Assembly (NCBI RefSeq): GCF_000230895.2
Contig: NC_016604.1
Coordinates: 1,984,001-2,048,000, forward strand
Origin: Mycolicibacterium rhodesiae NBB3
GTDB lineage: Bacteria; Actinomycetota; Actinomycetes; Mycobacteriales; Mycobacteriaceae
Direction: 5' to 3'
Length of the DNA: 64,000 nt
The notes under the pieces were generated by a model. That model worked only from the letters and a program-made list of their open reading frames with translations. It ran no database searches and was not told the origin of the DNA. Each line of letters opens with the position of its first letter. The stretch's first letter is position 1. Position numbers and translations under genes: made by a program. Shown one piece after another: positions 45,614 through 54,484 of the stretch.

Positions 45614-46720
45614 ATGATCACATTCGAGAACGTCACCAAGAAGTATCCCGACGGCACCGTCGCCGTCGACGACCTGACGCTCGAGGTTCCGGAGGGCACC
45701 CTCACGGTTTTCGTGGGACCGTCGGGCTGCGGGAAGACCACGTCGATGCGGATGATCAACCGGATGATCGACCCGACGTCGGGCACGTTGACCGTAGACG
45801 GGAAGGACGTCACCAAGGTTGATCCGGTCCAGCTGAGGCTTGGCATCGGCTACGTCATCCAGAGCGCAGGGCTGATGCCCCATCTGCGGGTGGTCGACAA
45901 CGTTGCCACGGTGCCGGTGCTGCGTGGCGAATCACGCCGCAGCGCACGCAAATCCGCGCTCGAGGTCATGGAACGCGTCGGACTGGATCCCAAGCTCGCC
46001 AACCGGTATCCCGCGCAGCTGTCGGGTGGTCAGCAGCAGCGCGTCGGGGTCGCCAGGGCATTGGCGGCCGACCCGCCGATCCTGTTGATGGACGAGCCGT
46101 TCAGCGCCGTGGACCCCGTGGTGCGTGAGGATCTGCAGACTGAAATCCTGCGGCTGCAAAGCGAATTGCGTAAGACGATCGTATTCGTCACCCACGATAT
46201 CGACGAAGCGGTCAAGCTCGGTGACAAGGTCGCGGTGTTCGGTCGCGGCGGTGTGCTTCTGCAGTACGCCGACCCGTCGTTCGTGCTGTCCAACCCCGCC
46301 GACGAACACGTCGCGGCATTCGTCGGCGCCGACCGCGGATATCGAGGTCTGCAGTTCTTCCACGCGACGGGGCTGCCGTTGCACGACATCAAGCACGTCG
46401 CTGAAACCGACATCGACAGCGCGTCGTTGGCGCAGGGGGAGTGGGCCCTGGTGATCAAGGACGGCAAGCCGTACGCGTGGATCAACGCCGAAGGCGTCGA
46501 GCTGCACCGCAACGGCAAGGAGCTCTACGACAGCACCGTCGGCGGCGGGTCGTTCTTCCGGCCGGACAACTCCTTGCGACAGGCGCTCGACGCCGCGCTG
46601 TCGTCACCGAGCGGCTTGGGTGTCGCGGTCGACGGCGACGGCACATTGATCGGGGGTGTGCGCGCCGACGACGTCCTCGACGCGCTCGCCGTGCAGCGCC
46701 GCGTTCCGGAACTGGGCTAG
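45614..46720 (+). CDS. proV: Osmoprotectant ABC transporter ATPase ProV
   Basis: 368 residues. Walker A GPSGCGKTT, signature LSGGQQQRVGVARAL, Walker B ILLMDEPFSAVDP, switch His in FVTHDIDEA. After the ATPase domain comes a CBS-like regulatory region of about 110 residues, expected to sense ionic strength as in OpuA/OpuC. Starts 6 bp after proX. Confidence 0.93.
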   Translation: MITFENVTKKYPDGTVAVDDLTLEVPEGTLTVFVGPSGCGKTTSMRMINRMIDPTSGTLTVDGKDVTKVDPVQLRLGIGYVIQSAGLMPHLRVVDNVATVPVLRGESRRSARKSALEVMERVGLDPKLANRYPAQLSGGQQQRVGVARALAADPPILLMDEPFSAVDPVVREDLQTEILRLQSELRKTIVFVTHDIDEAVKLGDKVAVFGRGGVLLQYADPSFVLSNPADEHVAAFVGADRGYRGLQFFHATGLPLHDIKHVAETDIDSASLAQGEWALVIKDGKPYAWINAEGVELHRNGKELYDSTVGGGSFFRPDNSLRQALDAALSSPSGLGVAVDGDGTLIGGVRADDVLDALAVQRRVPELG

Positions 46721-46753
46721 CGGTGAGGCGAGCGAAGCGACGGGGTCAGTGAG

Positions 46754-47428
46754 ATGCGCTATCTGTTCACCCACCTCGACGACCTGTGGGCGCTGACGCT
46801 CATCCACCTGCGGCTGTCGCTGATACCGATACTGCTGGGACTGATCATCGCCGTGCCGATCGGAGCGCTCGTGCAGCGCACCACAACGGTGCGACGGATC
46901 ACCACGCTGACGGCAAGCATCATCTTCACCATCCCGTCGCTGGCCCTGTTCGTCGTGCTGCCGCTGATCATCCCGACTCGCATCCTCGACGAGGCGAACG
47001 TCATCGTCGCACTGACGCTTTACACCGTCGCGCTGCTGGTGCGGGCGGTGCCGGAAGCGTTGGACGCGGTGTCGCCCGCCGTGCTCGACGCCGCCACCGC
47101 TGTCGGCTACAAACCGCTGGTGCGCATGCTGAAAGTCGAGCTGCCACTGGCGGTTCCGGTGCTGATCGCCAGCTTGCGCGTGGTTGCCGTCACCAACATC
47201 TCGATGGTGTCGGTCGGTTCCGTGATCGGCATCGGTGGTCTGGGCACCTGGTTCACCGAGGGATACCAGGCGAACAAGAGCGACCAGATCGTCGCGGGCA
47301 TCATCGCGATCTTCGTGCTCGCGGTCGTCGTCGACACGCTGATCATGTTGGCGGGCAAGGCGTTGACGCCGTGGACACGCGCGTCTCGTGCCGGGCGCCC
47401 GAGCCGGGTCAAGGCGGTGACCGGATGA
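46754..47428 (+). CDS. proW: Osmoprotectant ABC transporter permease ProW
   Basis: 224 residues, six predicted helices and the permease EAA-type loop (ALDAVSPAVLDAATAVGYKPLVRML). ATG at 46754 (MRYLFTHLDDLWALT), 33 bp after proV. It overlaps proZ by 4 bp (ATGA). ProW and ProZ should form the heterodimeric channel. Confidence 0.92.
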   Translation: MRYLFTHLDDLWALTLIHLRLSLIPILLGLIIAVPIGALVQRTTTVRRITTLTASIIFTIPSLALFVVLPLIIPTRILDEANVIVALTLYTVALLVRAVPEALDAVSPAVLDAATAVGYKPLVRMLKVELPLAVPVLIASLRVVAVTNISMVSVGSVIGIGGLGTWFTEGYQANKSDQIVAGIIAIFVLAVVVDTLIMLAGKALTPWTRASRAGRPSRVKAVTG

Positions 47429-48207
47429 GCCCGATGAGCTTTCTGACCGAGGCGCTGTCGTACATCTTCACCGCGGCCAATTGGAGCGGCCCGGCGGGGC
47501 TGACCGCGCGCATTCTCGAGCACCTGCAGTACACGGTCATCGCCGTCGTCTTCTCGGTGATCATCGCCGTCCCGCTCGGCATGCTGATCGGTCACACCGG
47601 CCGCGGCACTTTCCTGGTCGTCACCGGGGTCAACGCCCTGCGCGCGCTGCCGACGCTCGGGGTGCTGCTGCTCGGAGTCCTGCTCTGGGGGCTCGGGCTG
47701 ATTCCGCCGACCGTCGCGCTAATGCTGCTCGGTATCCCGCCGCTACTCGCGGGCACCTATTCGGGAATCGCCAACGTGGATCCCGGCGTGGTGGACGCCG
47801 CCAGATCGATGGGCATGACCGAGAAGCGAATTCTGCTGCGTGTCGAAACGCCCAACGCGATGCCGCTGATCCTCAGCGGTCTGCGGACCGCAACGCTGCA
47901 GATCGTTGCGACGGCGACCGTGGCGGCATATGCCAGCCTCGGCGGGCTCGGTCGCTATCTGATCGACGGCATCAAGGTGCGGGAGTTCTCCCTCGCCTTG
48001 GTGGGTGCGTTGATGGTGACGGCGCTGGCCCTGATCCTCGACGCTCTGCTGGCGTTCTCGGTCTGGGTGTCGGCGCCGGGCTCGGGCCGGCTGCGCCGCA
48101 TGCCGCAGCCGCTCATCAGCGATGAGGTGGCGTTGGAGTCGCGCTCCCCGGCCAAACGTGCAACCGCTGTCGGACGGGACTCTCCGTCCCTTACGGTAGA
48201 TGAGTGA
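47425..48207 (+). CDS. proZ: Osmoprotectant ABC transporter permease ProZ
   Basis: 260 residues from ATG 47425 overlapping proW; the long upstream open frame is out of phase with proW and is not coding. Helices plus EAA-type loop (VDPGVVDAARSMGMTEKRIL). A polar C-terminal tail of about 40 residues follows the last helix. The following glycolipid-binding gene starts within its last codons, but on its own promoter. Confidence 0.92.
   Translation: MSPMSFLTEALSYIFTAANWSGPAGLTARILEHLQYTVIAVVFSVIIAVPLGMLIGHTGRGTFLVVTGVNALRALPTLGVLLLGVLLWGLGLIPPTVALMLLGIPPLLAGTYSGIANVDPGVVDAARSMGMTEKRILLRVETPNAMPLILSGLRTATLQIVATATVAAYASLGGLGRYLIDGIKVREFSLALVGALMVTALALILDALLAFSVWVSAPGSGRLRRMPQPLISDEVALESRSPAKRATAVGRDSPSLTVDE
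48192..48197 (+). promoter_or_regulatory. Candidate leaderless promoter inside the end of proZ (-10 TACGGT)
   Basis: TACGGT, 6 nt, then GTG at 48204. Confidence 0.5.
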
Positions 48208-48800
48208 GTGAAGTAGCCCGCTCTGCGCAACAGGGTTCCTGGCCGGCGACTCTGACGTGGCGCGCGCACGACGTTCCGCGGATGGAGTCGGTGCGGGTGC
48301 AGCTGTCGGGCAACCGCGTGAAGGCCCACGGCCGGATCGTCGCCGCCGCCACCCCGTCGCACCCTGCGTTCTCCGCGTCCTATGACCTGGTGACCGACGA
48401 GGTGGGCGCCACCAAGCGGCTGTCGATGACCGTCACTCTCGCCGAGCGGGAGCGGCAGCTGTCCATCGCGCGGGACGAAGAGAACATGTGGCTCGTCCAG
48501 CAGCACACCGGAGAGTCGAACCGTTCGGCCTATGGCGGCGCGCTGGATGTGGACGTGATCTTCAGCCCGTTCTTCAACGCCCTCCCGATCCGACGCACCG
48601 GGCTGTACGAGCGCAGTGAATCCGTGGCGATTCCCGTGGTGTACGTGCGGCTGCCCGAACTATCGGTCGGGGAGGCGACGATCAGCTACAGCAGCGCCCC
48701 GGACGGCATCAAACTGCATTCGCCCGTCGCCGAGACGACGGTCACCGTCGACTCCGACGGGTTCATCCTGGACTATCCAACACTGGCAGAGCGGATCTGA
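48204..48800 (+). CDS. Glycolipid-binding-family protein (Rv3755c-like)
   Basis: 198 residues (Rv3755c: 199). Beta-rich protein of the putative glycolipid-binding family, with [20 protein letters not shown] at the N-terminus, [17 protein letters not shown] in the middle and a C-terminal barrel strand. No signal peptide. Its 3' end overlaps the convergent tyrA by 38 bp, an unusually long overlap in which both products would need translation. Confidence 0.8.
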   Translation: MSEVARSAQQGSWPATLTWRAHDVPRMESVRVQLSGNRVKAHGRIVAAATPSHPAFSASYDLVTDEVGATKRLSMTVTLAERERQLSIARDEENMWLVQQHTGESNRSAYGGALDVDVIFSPFFNALPIRRTGLYERSESVAIPVVYVRLPELSVGEATISYSSAPDGIKLHSPVAETTVTVDSDGFILDYPTLAERI

Positions 48801-49722
48801 TCACACCGCCCGCACGCCCCGCCGCGGCCAGTTCGTCTCGCCAGTTGTCGGCGCCGATCACGGTGGCCACGATTGCGGGGCGGCTGAAACTGTCGTACCG
48901 CACGCGCGCCGCGTGACCGGAATCGACGAGCTCGGTCAGCGGATTGCCCTCGGCGAGCGCCTCGCGGGCCAGCTTCAGTAGATCCAGCGCACGGTCCAGC
49001 ACCGGAAGGACCTGGTCTGCGTTGGCCTCGCACATCGCCCGGACGAGGTCTGGTGCGGTGGCCGCCACCCGGGTGCCGTCGCGAAACGATCCGGCGGCGA
49101 GTGCGAAGGCCAGCGGCACCTCGCCGGCGGTCGTCGCGAGCGCCTCGGCCAACAGGTGCGGCAGGTGCGAAATCGTTGCGGCGGCGGCATCGTGCTCGTC
49201 GGATCGGGCGGGTACCACCACGGCGCCACAATCCAGTGCGAGGTCGGCCACCAGCGTCCAGACGGCGGGGTCGACGTGATCGTCGACACTGACGACCCAG
49301 GGCGCGCCGACGAACAGCTGGGCATCACCGGCAACCCAACCGGAGTGTGCCGTGCCCGCCATCGGATGTCCGCCGACGAACCGCTCCAGGAGTCCAACCG
49401 CGCGGACCTCTTCCACGACGCACGATTTGACGCTGGTGACGTCTGTCAGGGGACATTGGGGCGCTACATCGCGGATGCGAGCCAACATCTGGGACAGCGC
49501 GGGCACCGGCACGGCGAGCACGATGAGGGCGTTGCTCGCGGCGGCCGCAGACAACACCTCGTCGAGGTTTTCGGTCGCGTCGAAGCCGTCAGCCGTCGCG
49601 GCTGTGACCGCCTCGACCGAGCGGTTGTACCCGAAGACCTCGCGTCCGGCCGCCGCAGCGGCACGCATCACGGAGCCGCCGATCAGGCCGAGACCCAACA
49701 CACAGACCGGCGTATTCCTCAC
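48763..49722 (-). CDS. tyrA: Prephenate dehydrogenase TyrA
   Basis: 319 residues from GTG 49722 ([17 protein letters not shown]); Rv3754 is about 301. NAD-binding loop GLGLIGGS, then the prephenate motif [12 protein letters not shown] and [12 protein letters not shown] with catalytic His residues. Oxidises prephenate to 4-hydroxyphenylpyruvate for tyrosine synthesis. No ACT domain is visible. Starts further upstream in the open frame are out of line with the family. Confidence 0.9.
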   Translation of the reverse strand: MRNTPVCVLGLGLIGGSVMRAAAAAGREVFGYNRSVEAVTAATADGFDATENLDEVLSAAAASNALIVLAVPVPALSQMLARIRDVAPQCPLTDVTSVKSCVVEEVRAVGLLERFVGGHPMAGTAHSGWVAGDAQLFVGAPWVVSVDDHVDPAVWTLVADLALDCGAVVVPARSDEHDAAAATISHLPHLLAEALATTAGEVPLAFALAAGSFRDGTRVAATAPDLVRAMCEANADQVLPVLDRALDLLKLAREALAEGNPLTELVDSGHAARVRYDSFSRPAIVATVIGADNWRDELAAAGRAGGVIRSALPVLDSPG

Positions 49723-49801
49723 CCCTTCAGCCTGGCATATCGCTGGTGGTGGGCGGTATCGGCCCAGGGGTGGCTTCCTGGTCAATCCCCTGGTCGGGGA
49801 C

Positions 49802-49807
49802 TACCGT
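49802..49807 (+). promoter_or_regulatory. Candidate promoter (-10 TACCGT)
   Basis: TACCGT, 8 nt, then ATG at 49816; leaderless or a 1-2 nt leader. Confidence 0.4.
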
Positions 49808-49815
49808 ATGGCGGC

Positions 49816-50337
49816 ATGGGACCACAGCGCGCCGCATCGCAGAAGCAGGCCGCCGACCGCCCGGACGGCTTCGGCGTGGCTGTGATCCGGGAAGACGGCA
49901 AATGGCGCTGCGCCGCGATGCGCTCGGCGGCGCTGTACAGCCTGTCCGCCGCCGAAACCGAGCTCCGTGAGATTCGCAGTGCCGGAGCGGTTTTTGGGCT
50001 GCTCGACGTCGATGACGAATTCTTCGTGATCGTGCGGCCCGCGCCCGCGGGGACGCGATTGCTGCTCTCCGATGCCACCGCCGCACTGGATTACGACATC
50101 GCCGCAGAGGTGCTTGAGAAGCTGGACAACGACATCAGCGAGGAAGACCTGGATCCCGAGGAGCCGTTCGAGGAGGGCGATCTGGGGGTGCTCGCCGACG
50201 TCGGCCTGCCCGAGGCGGTGTTGGCCGTCATCCTCGACGAATCCGACCTGTACGCCGACGAGCAACTGGGGCGGATCGCGCGTGAGATGGGCTTCGCGGA
50301 CGAACTGTCGGCGGTGCTGGAGCGTCTCGACCGGTGA
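49816..50337 (+). CDS. tRNA adenosine deaminase-associated protein (Rv3753c-like)
   Basis: 173 residues from ATG 49816. Acidic, helical protein with FGVAVIREDGKWRCAAMRSA at the start and an Asp/Glu-rich centre. It consistently sits next to tadA in mycobacteria, which gives the family its name; biochemical role unknown. 22 bp upstream of tadA on the same strand. The long upstream open frame is antisense to tyrA. Confidence 0.82.
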   Translation: MGPQRAASQKQAADRPDGFGVAVIREDGKWRCAAMRSAALYSLSAAETELREIRSAGAVFGLLDVDDEFFVIVRPAPAGTRLLLSDATAALDYDIAAEVLEKLDNDISEEDLDPEEPFEEGDLGVLADVGLPEAVLAVILDESDLYADEQLGRIAREMGFADELSAVLERLDR

Positions 50338-50359
50338 AGCGGTCATCGGGTAGAAGCCG

Positions 50360-50809
50360 GTGACCGACGAAGACCTCGTCCGGAGCGCGTTGGAGGCGGC
50401 GGCCGCGGCCGGCCCCCGGGACGTCCCCATCGGCGCCGTCGTCCTGGCCGCCGACGGCACCGTCCTGGCGCGGGCGGCCAATGCGCGCGAGGAGACCGGC
50501 GATCCGACCGCCCACGCCGAGATCGTGGCCATGCGGGCCGCGGCTGCCGTGCTGGGCGACGGCTGGCGCCTGGAGGGCACCACGCTGGCGGTGACCGTCG
50601 AACCGTGCACGATGTGCGCCGGTGCGCTGGTGATGGCGCGGGTGTCGCGGCTGGTGTTCGGTGCGTGGGAGCCCAAGACCGGGGCGGTCGGCTCGCTGTG
50701 GGACGTCGTGCGTGATCGGCGGTTGACGCATCGTCCCGACGTCCGAGGGGGAGTGCTGGCCGCGGAGTGCGCCGCGCCGTTGGAGGCATTCTTCGCGCGG
50801 CAGCGCTGA
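50360..50809 (+). CDS. tadA: tRNA(Arg) adenosine-34 deaminase TadA
   Basis: 149 residues (Rv3752c: 152). Zinc deaminase: HAE (52-54) with catalytic Glu54 and PCTMC (Cys83, Cys86). Converts A34 of tRNA-Arg(ACG) to inosine; the substrate tRNA gene is in this window at 34426-34498. GTG start. Confidence 0.92.
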   Translation: MTDEDLVRSALEAAAAAGPRDVPIGAVVLAADGTVLARAANAREETGDPTAHAEIVAMRAAAAVLGDGWRLEGTTLAVTVEPCTMCAGALVMARVSRLVFGAWEPKTGAVGSLWDVVRDRRLTHRPDVRGGVLAAECAAPLEAFFARQR

Positions 50810-50813
50810 GATC

Positions 50814-51128
50814 TCAGTTGGTGCTGGCGTACTTCGGGCAGAAGTACAGTGCCGCGCCCGCCATGATGAAGTTCGACAGGCCCTCGTTCTTGGTCGTGGC
50901 ATCCAGGCGCTGCACGATGGTGTCCTGATCGAGGCCGCGATCGTACTGGGCGCACACGTCCTTGGCGAGGCTGGTCAACGTGGCGCAATCGCCCGGATAT
51001 CCCGCCCTGGCCAGGCTTGCGCAGTAGTCGGAATCGGGCACGGCGATGGCGCTCGGCGCGTGGACGAGCGAGCCGATCACCCCGGCGATCGCGAGGGCTG
51101 TTAGTGCTGTGGTCTTCGGGGTCTTCAT
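50814..51128 (-). CDS. Secreted DUF732 protein
   Basis: 104 residues from ATG 51128 with ribosome site AAAGGTGG. Signal peptide (MKTPKTTALTALAIAGVIG to SAIA), mature part about 75 residues with four cysteines (YCASLARAGYPGDC, DVCAQYD, YFCPKY). DUF732 proteins are small secreted mycobacterial proteins of unknown function. Convergent with tadA, 4 bp apart. Confidence 0.85.
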   Translation of the reverse strand: MKTPKTTALTALAIAGVIGSLVHAPSAIAVPDSDYCASLARAGYPGDCATLTSLAKDVCAQYDRGLDQDTIVQRLDATTKNEGLSNFIMAGAALYFCPKYASTN

Positions 51129-51301
51129 TGCCACCTTTCTAGCGCTCCGATACCCGGTTGGGGGGCCGGCCACGCACAACGACTGCGCGTCGATTCGGTC
51201 TCGAAAGCTCACCCTTGACCCGCGGCTACGGGGCCATGGTCGACGGGCGCGAGGTGTGGACGGTTTGGGCGCTCGGCACCCTCGTCGGTAAGCTGCCACG
51301 C

Positions 51302-51392
51302 GGTGGCGTGTCCGAGCGGCCTAAGGAGCACGCCTCGAAAGCGTGTGACGGGTAACCCCCGTCCGAGGGTTCAAATCCCTCCGCCACCGCCA
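51302..51392 (+). tRNA. tRNA-Ser (anticodon CGA)
   Basis: 91 nt, acceptor GGTGGCG/CGCCACC, anticodon loop CTCGAAA, long variable arm, encoded CCA at 51390-51392. Confidence 0.97.
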
Positions 51393-51601
51393 CAGCCCCC
51401 ATGCCTGCGACACATGCACGGGGGTGGGCATCGGCCGAAGTGTTCGCTCGCCCGGCGTGCGTGTTGTGCGAATGATCTAGCCGATGCTGGGAGATAAGAC
51501 ACCGTGCATACTGGCAGGGATATGGTCCAGCAGCGGGCTCCCGAATCAGATGACGTGGAGGCTCGGCCGTTGTCAGTCCCCGAGCGGAACGAACGGTCGA
51601 C
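51393..51601 (+). other. Upstream region of the bacteriophytochrome gene
   Basis: 209 bp without a gene. A TATGGT box near 51519-51524 could give a leader of about 75 nt. No SigF-type GGTT/GGGTAT pair is seen. Confidence 0.35.
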
Positions 51602-53842
51602 ATGACCACCAACGACTTCGTTCCGGTCGGCACGCCCGTCGATCTCGACAACTGCGCGCGGGAACCGATCCACGTCCCCGGCAGCGTTCAGCCGCGTGGC
51701 GTCCTCGCGGTGGTGCGCGAGGCCGACTTCGAGGTTCGTCAGGTCAGCGCCAACGTCGAGGACTTGCTCGGTCACTCGGTGGACGACGTCCTTGGTCGGC
51801 ACCTGTCGTTTCTCCTCGGCGACGACGTGGCCGCACGGGTCGAACAGGTGGCATCGGTACTGGGCGATCTACACCAGCGCAACCCGCTCGAGTGCACGAT
51901 CGATGTTGCGGGTGAGCCGCGTGCATTCGATGCGATCCTGCACCGTGACCCGAGCGGCGTTCTACTCGTCGAGTTCGAAATCGCTTATGGCCCAAGGCCA
52001 TTCTCGTTCCCGAACACATACCAGGCGGTGCGCGGTTCGGTAGACGAGCTCAACCGCGCCGCCACCCTGGCCGACTTGTACGACGCGACCGCGCGCGCGG
52101 TCCGCGACCTCACCGGCTTCGACCGCGTCATGGTGTACCGCTACGACGAGGACTACAACGGCGAGGTCGTCGCCGAAGCCAAACGCGATGAGCTCAACTC
52201 GTTTCTCGGTCTGCACTATCCGTCCACCGACATTCCGGCGCAGGCACGCGCGCTGTATGAGAAGAACTGGTTGCGGCTCATCGATGACGTCGGCTATGCG
52301 CCATCGCCGCTGGTGCCCGCAGTCGACGAGCAACGAGATGAGCCGACAGATCTGACCCACGCGACGCTGCGCAGCGTGTCGCCGATCCACATCGAGTACC
52401 TGCAGAACATGGGCGTGCAAGCGTCGATGTCGATCTCATTGCTCCGGCACGGCAAGCTGTGGGGCCTGATCGCGTGCCATCACTACGCCGGGCCGCACCT
52501 GCCGCCGTTCGGCACGAGGGCGGCAGCCGAATTCCTTGGCTCAACCCTTTCGCTGCGGTTGGTCGACCGGTTCGAAGACGAACAGCTGCACAAGCGGTTG
52601 GCCGCGCAGGCGGTGTTGGGCAAGCTCACCGCCGCGACACTGGACGACGGCGAATCGCTGTCCAGCCTGCTGTTGGGGGCGCCCAGCCTTCTCGATCTCG
52701 TGCCGGCCGACGGTGTAGTCGTCAATATCGGCGGCGAGTACCGGGTTCACGGGTCGGTCCCGGCACCGGACGTGGTCACCGCCATCGCCGAATGGGCACG
52801 CGACGCGGGCGACGAGATCGCGAACAGCGAGTCGTTGTCTCGAGACCTTCCCGGTGTCGACATCGATCCCGACATGACGTCCGGTGTGCTCGCGATCAAC
52901 CTGCCCGATGGGCAGTACGCCATCTGGTTTCGCAGCGAGGTGCTGCGATCCGTGGACTGGGGCGGCGACCCGTACAACAAGGCGATCGCGGTCAGCGAGG
53001 GCGACGGCGTCCGCCTCAGCCCCCGCAAGTCGTTCGACCGCTGGCGCGAAGTCGTGCACCAGTGCTGCGAACCGTGGGCGACCACCGAGATCGAGTCCGC
53101 CGAGTCCTTACGGCGCTACCTCGTCGAATCGCTGTACCGACGCACGCGAGGCGCGCTTCGCGTCGCAGAAACACTGCAGCGCAGCCTATTGCCCACCTCG
53201 ATCCCCACCGTCGACGGCTGGGAGCTGTCTGCGCACTACGAACCCGCTTTCGGAGGTCGCGTCGGCGGTGACTGGTACGACGCCTTCGAGATGCGCGACG
53301 GCCGGTTGATCGTGGCGATCGGAGACGTCGCGGGCCACGGTATGACCGCGGCGGGAACAATGGCGCAGGCGCGAAATACCCTGCGCGCGTATCTCTTCGC
53401 TGGAGCCGCACCTGCCGAAGCACTCAATCAGCTCAACGATTTCTGCGTGCACATGGTGCCTCGTGCGTTCGTCACCGTGATCGTCGCCAGCGTCGATGTC
53501 GACTCCGGGAAGGTCGACGCGGCGTGTGCGGGGCATCTCATCCCGTATGTCACCCAGCATGACGGTGCGGCTGTTCCGGCGCCGGTACGGCTTTCGCCGC
53601 CGATCGGGGCCAACGGCATGACGTATGCGCCGAGCGCGTTCACAATCGAGGGCGGCCAAGGTCTGGTGATGTTCTCCGACGGTCTCGTGGAACGACGCGA
53701 CGAGTCGATCGACTTGGGCATCGAGCGCCTGGGCGAAACGCTCGGCCGCGCAGGTGATCTGACGGCGACCGGTGTGTCGACGGCAATGGCGTCGGGTGAA
53801 ACCGACGACGACGTAACCGTCGTCATCCTGCGCCGTCTCTAG
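51602..53842 (+). CDS. Bacteriophytochrome with SpoIIE/RsbU-type PP2C phosphatase output
   Basis: 746 residues. PAS-GAF-PHY photosensory module: Cys18 in NCAREPIHVPGSVQPRG is the biliverdin-attachment Cys; the DIP motif is at 210-212 (YPSTDIP), pocket His263 in SPIHIEYLQNMG, and the PHY tongue PRxSF at 474-478. From about residue 520 a PP2C domain follows directly: LLPTSIPTVDGWELSAHYEP, metal Asp in GGDWYD (555-560) and GDVAGHG (574-580), FSDGLVERRD and DDDVTVV. There is no histidine kinase. It should dephosphorylate an anti-anti-sigma factor in a red/far-red-dependent way. No haem oxygenase gene is adjacent. Confidence 0.93.
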   Translation: MTTNDFVPVGTPVDLDNCAREPIHVPGSVQPRGVLAVVREADFEVRQVSANVEDLLGHSVDDVLGRHLSFLLGDDVAARVEQVASVLGDLHQRNPLECTIDVAGEPRAFDAILHRDPSGVLLVEFEIAYGPRPFSFPNTYQAVRGSVDELNRAATLADLYDATARAVRDLTGFDRVMVYRYDEDYNGEVVAEAKRDELNSFLGLHYPSTDIPAQARALYEKNWLRLIDDVGYAPSPLVPAVDEQRDEPTDLTHATLRSVSPIHIEYLQNMGVQASMSISLLRHGKLWGLIACHHYAGPHLPPFGTRAAAEFLGSTLSLRLVDRFEDEQLHKRLAAQAVLGKLTAATLDDGESLSSLLLGAPSLLDLVPADGVVVNIGGEYRVHGSVPAPDVVTAIAEWARDAGDEIANSESLSRDLPGVDIDPDMTSGVLAINLPDGQYAIWFRSEVLRSVDWGGDPYNKAIAVSEGDGVRLSPRKSFDRWREVVHQCCEPWATTEIESAESLRRYLVESLYRRTRGALRVAETLQRSLLPTSIPTVDGWELSAHYEPAFGGRVGGDWYDAFEMRDGRLIVAIGDVAGHGMTAAGTMAQARNTLRAYLFAGAAPAEALNQLNDFCVHMVPRAFVTVIVASVDVDSGKVDAACAGHLIPYVTQHDGAAVPAPVRLSPPIGANGMTYAPSAFTIEGGQGLVMFSDGLVERRDESIDLGIERLGETLGRAGDLTATGVSTAMASGETDDDVTVVILRRL

Positions 53843-53860
53843 GTAGACTCCTCGCATTCG

Positions 53861-54484
53861 ATGAGACGGAAACCGAATGTCGAGCAGCGGCGCCGTGACC
53901 TCTGCGATGCGGCGATCGAACTGCTCGCCGCCGACGGCGCACGTGGTTTGACCCATCTGCGGGTCGATCGCCGCGCTGGGCTCCCCGACGGGACGACGTC
54001 GTTCTACTACCAAACCCGAACCGCCCTGTTGCGCGGGACGCTCGACCGGGTGATCGAACTCGACATCGAGAACTTCACCAACGCCTTGAATGTCGCCGGC
54101 GACGGCGAGGTCGACTCGTTGCTGTCGCAGCTCGCCGAGCAGGCCATGCGCACGGCGGTCGAGCCCGAACGTTCGCGGGCGCGAGCGAGATTCGAATTGA
54201 TGATGATCGCGTCGCACGAATCCGAGCTCGGCGCCGCTATCGAGGGGTTGATGAGTCGCTTCGTCGCCATCAGCGAAGCGGCCGTCGCCCAGGTCCAGCC
54301 GGCGGGCGCACCACCAGACCGCCGACTCGTCGAGGAGCAGGCGTTCGCCGTCGTCACCTTTCTCGGCGGATTCCTCTTCCGTCTCGCCTACGGCCTCGCG
54401 GAGATGAACAGCGCCGAACGTCTCGAGCGTTATCTGCACTCCGTGATCGCCGGGGTCGCAGCCGACCACGGCCGGGAGTGCTAG
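53861..54484 (+). CDS. TetR-family regulator
   Basis: 207 residues. N-terminal helix-turn-helix (RRRDLCDAAIELLAADGARGLTHLRVDRRAGLPDGTTSFYY) and a helical ligand domain. A TAGACT box (53844-53849) lies 11 nt before the ATG. Its stop and that of the convergent dehydrogenase interlock in CTAG. Probably controls the dehydrogenase/sulfotransferase genes; ligand unknown. Confidence 0.88.
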   Translation: MRRKPNVEQRRRDLCDAAIELLAADGARGLTHLRVDRRAGLPDGTTSFYYQTRTALLRGTLDRVIELDIENFTNALNVAGDGEVDSLLSQLAEQAMRTAVEPERSRARARFELMMIASHESELGAAIEGLMSRFVAISEAAVAQVQPAGAPPDRRLVEEQAFAVVTFLGGFLFRLAYGLAEMNSAERLERYLHSVIAGVAADHGREC

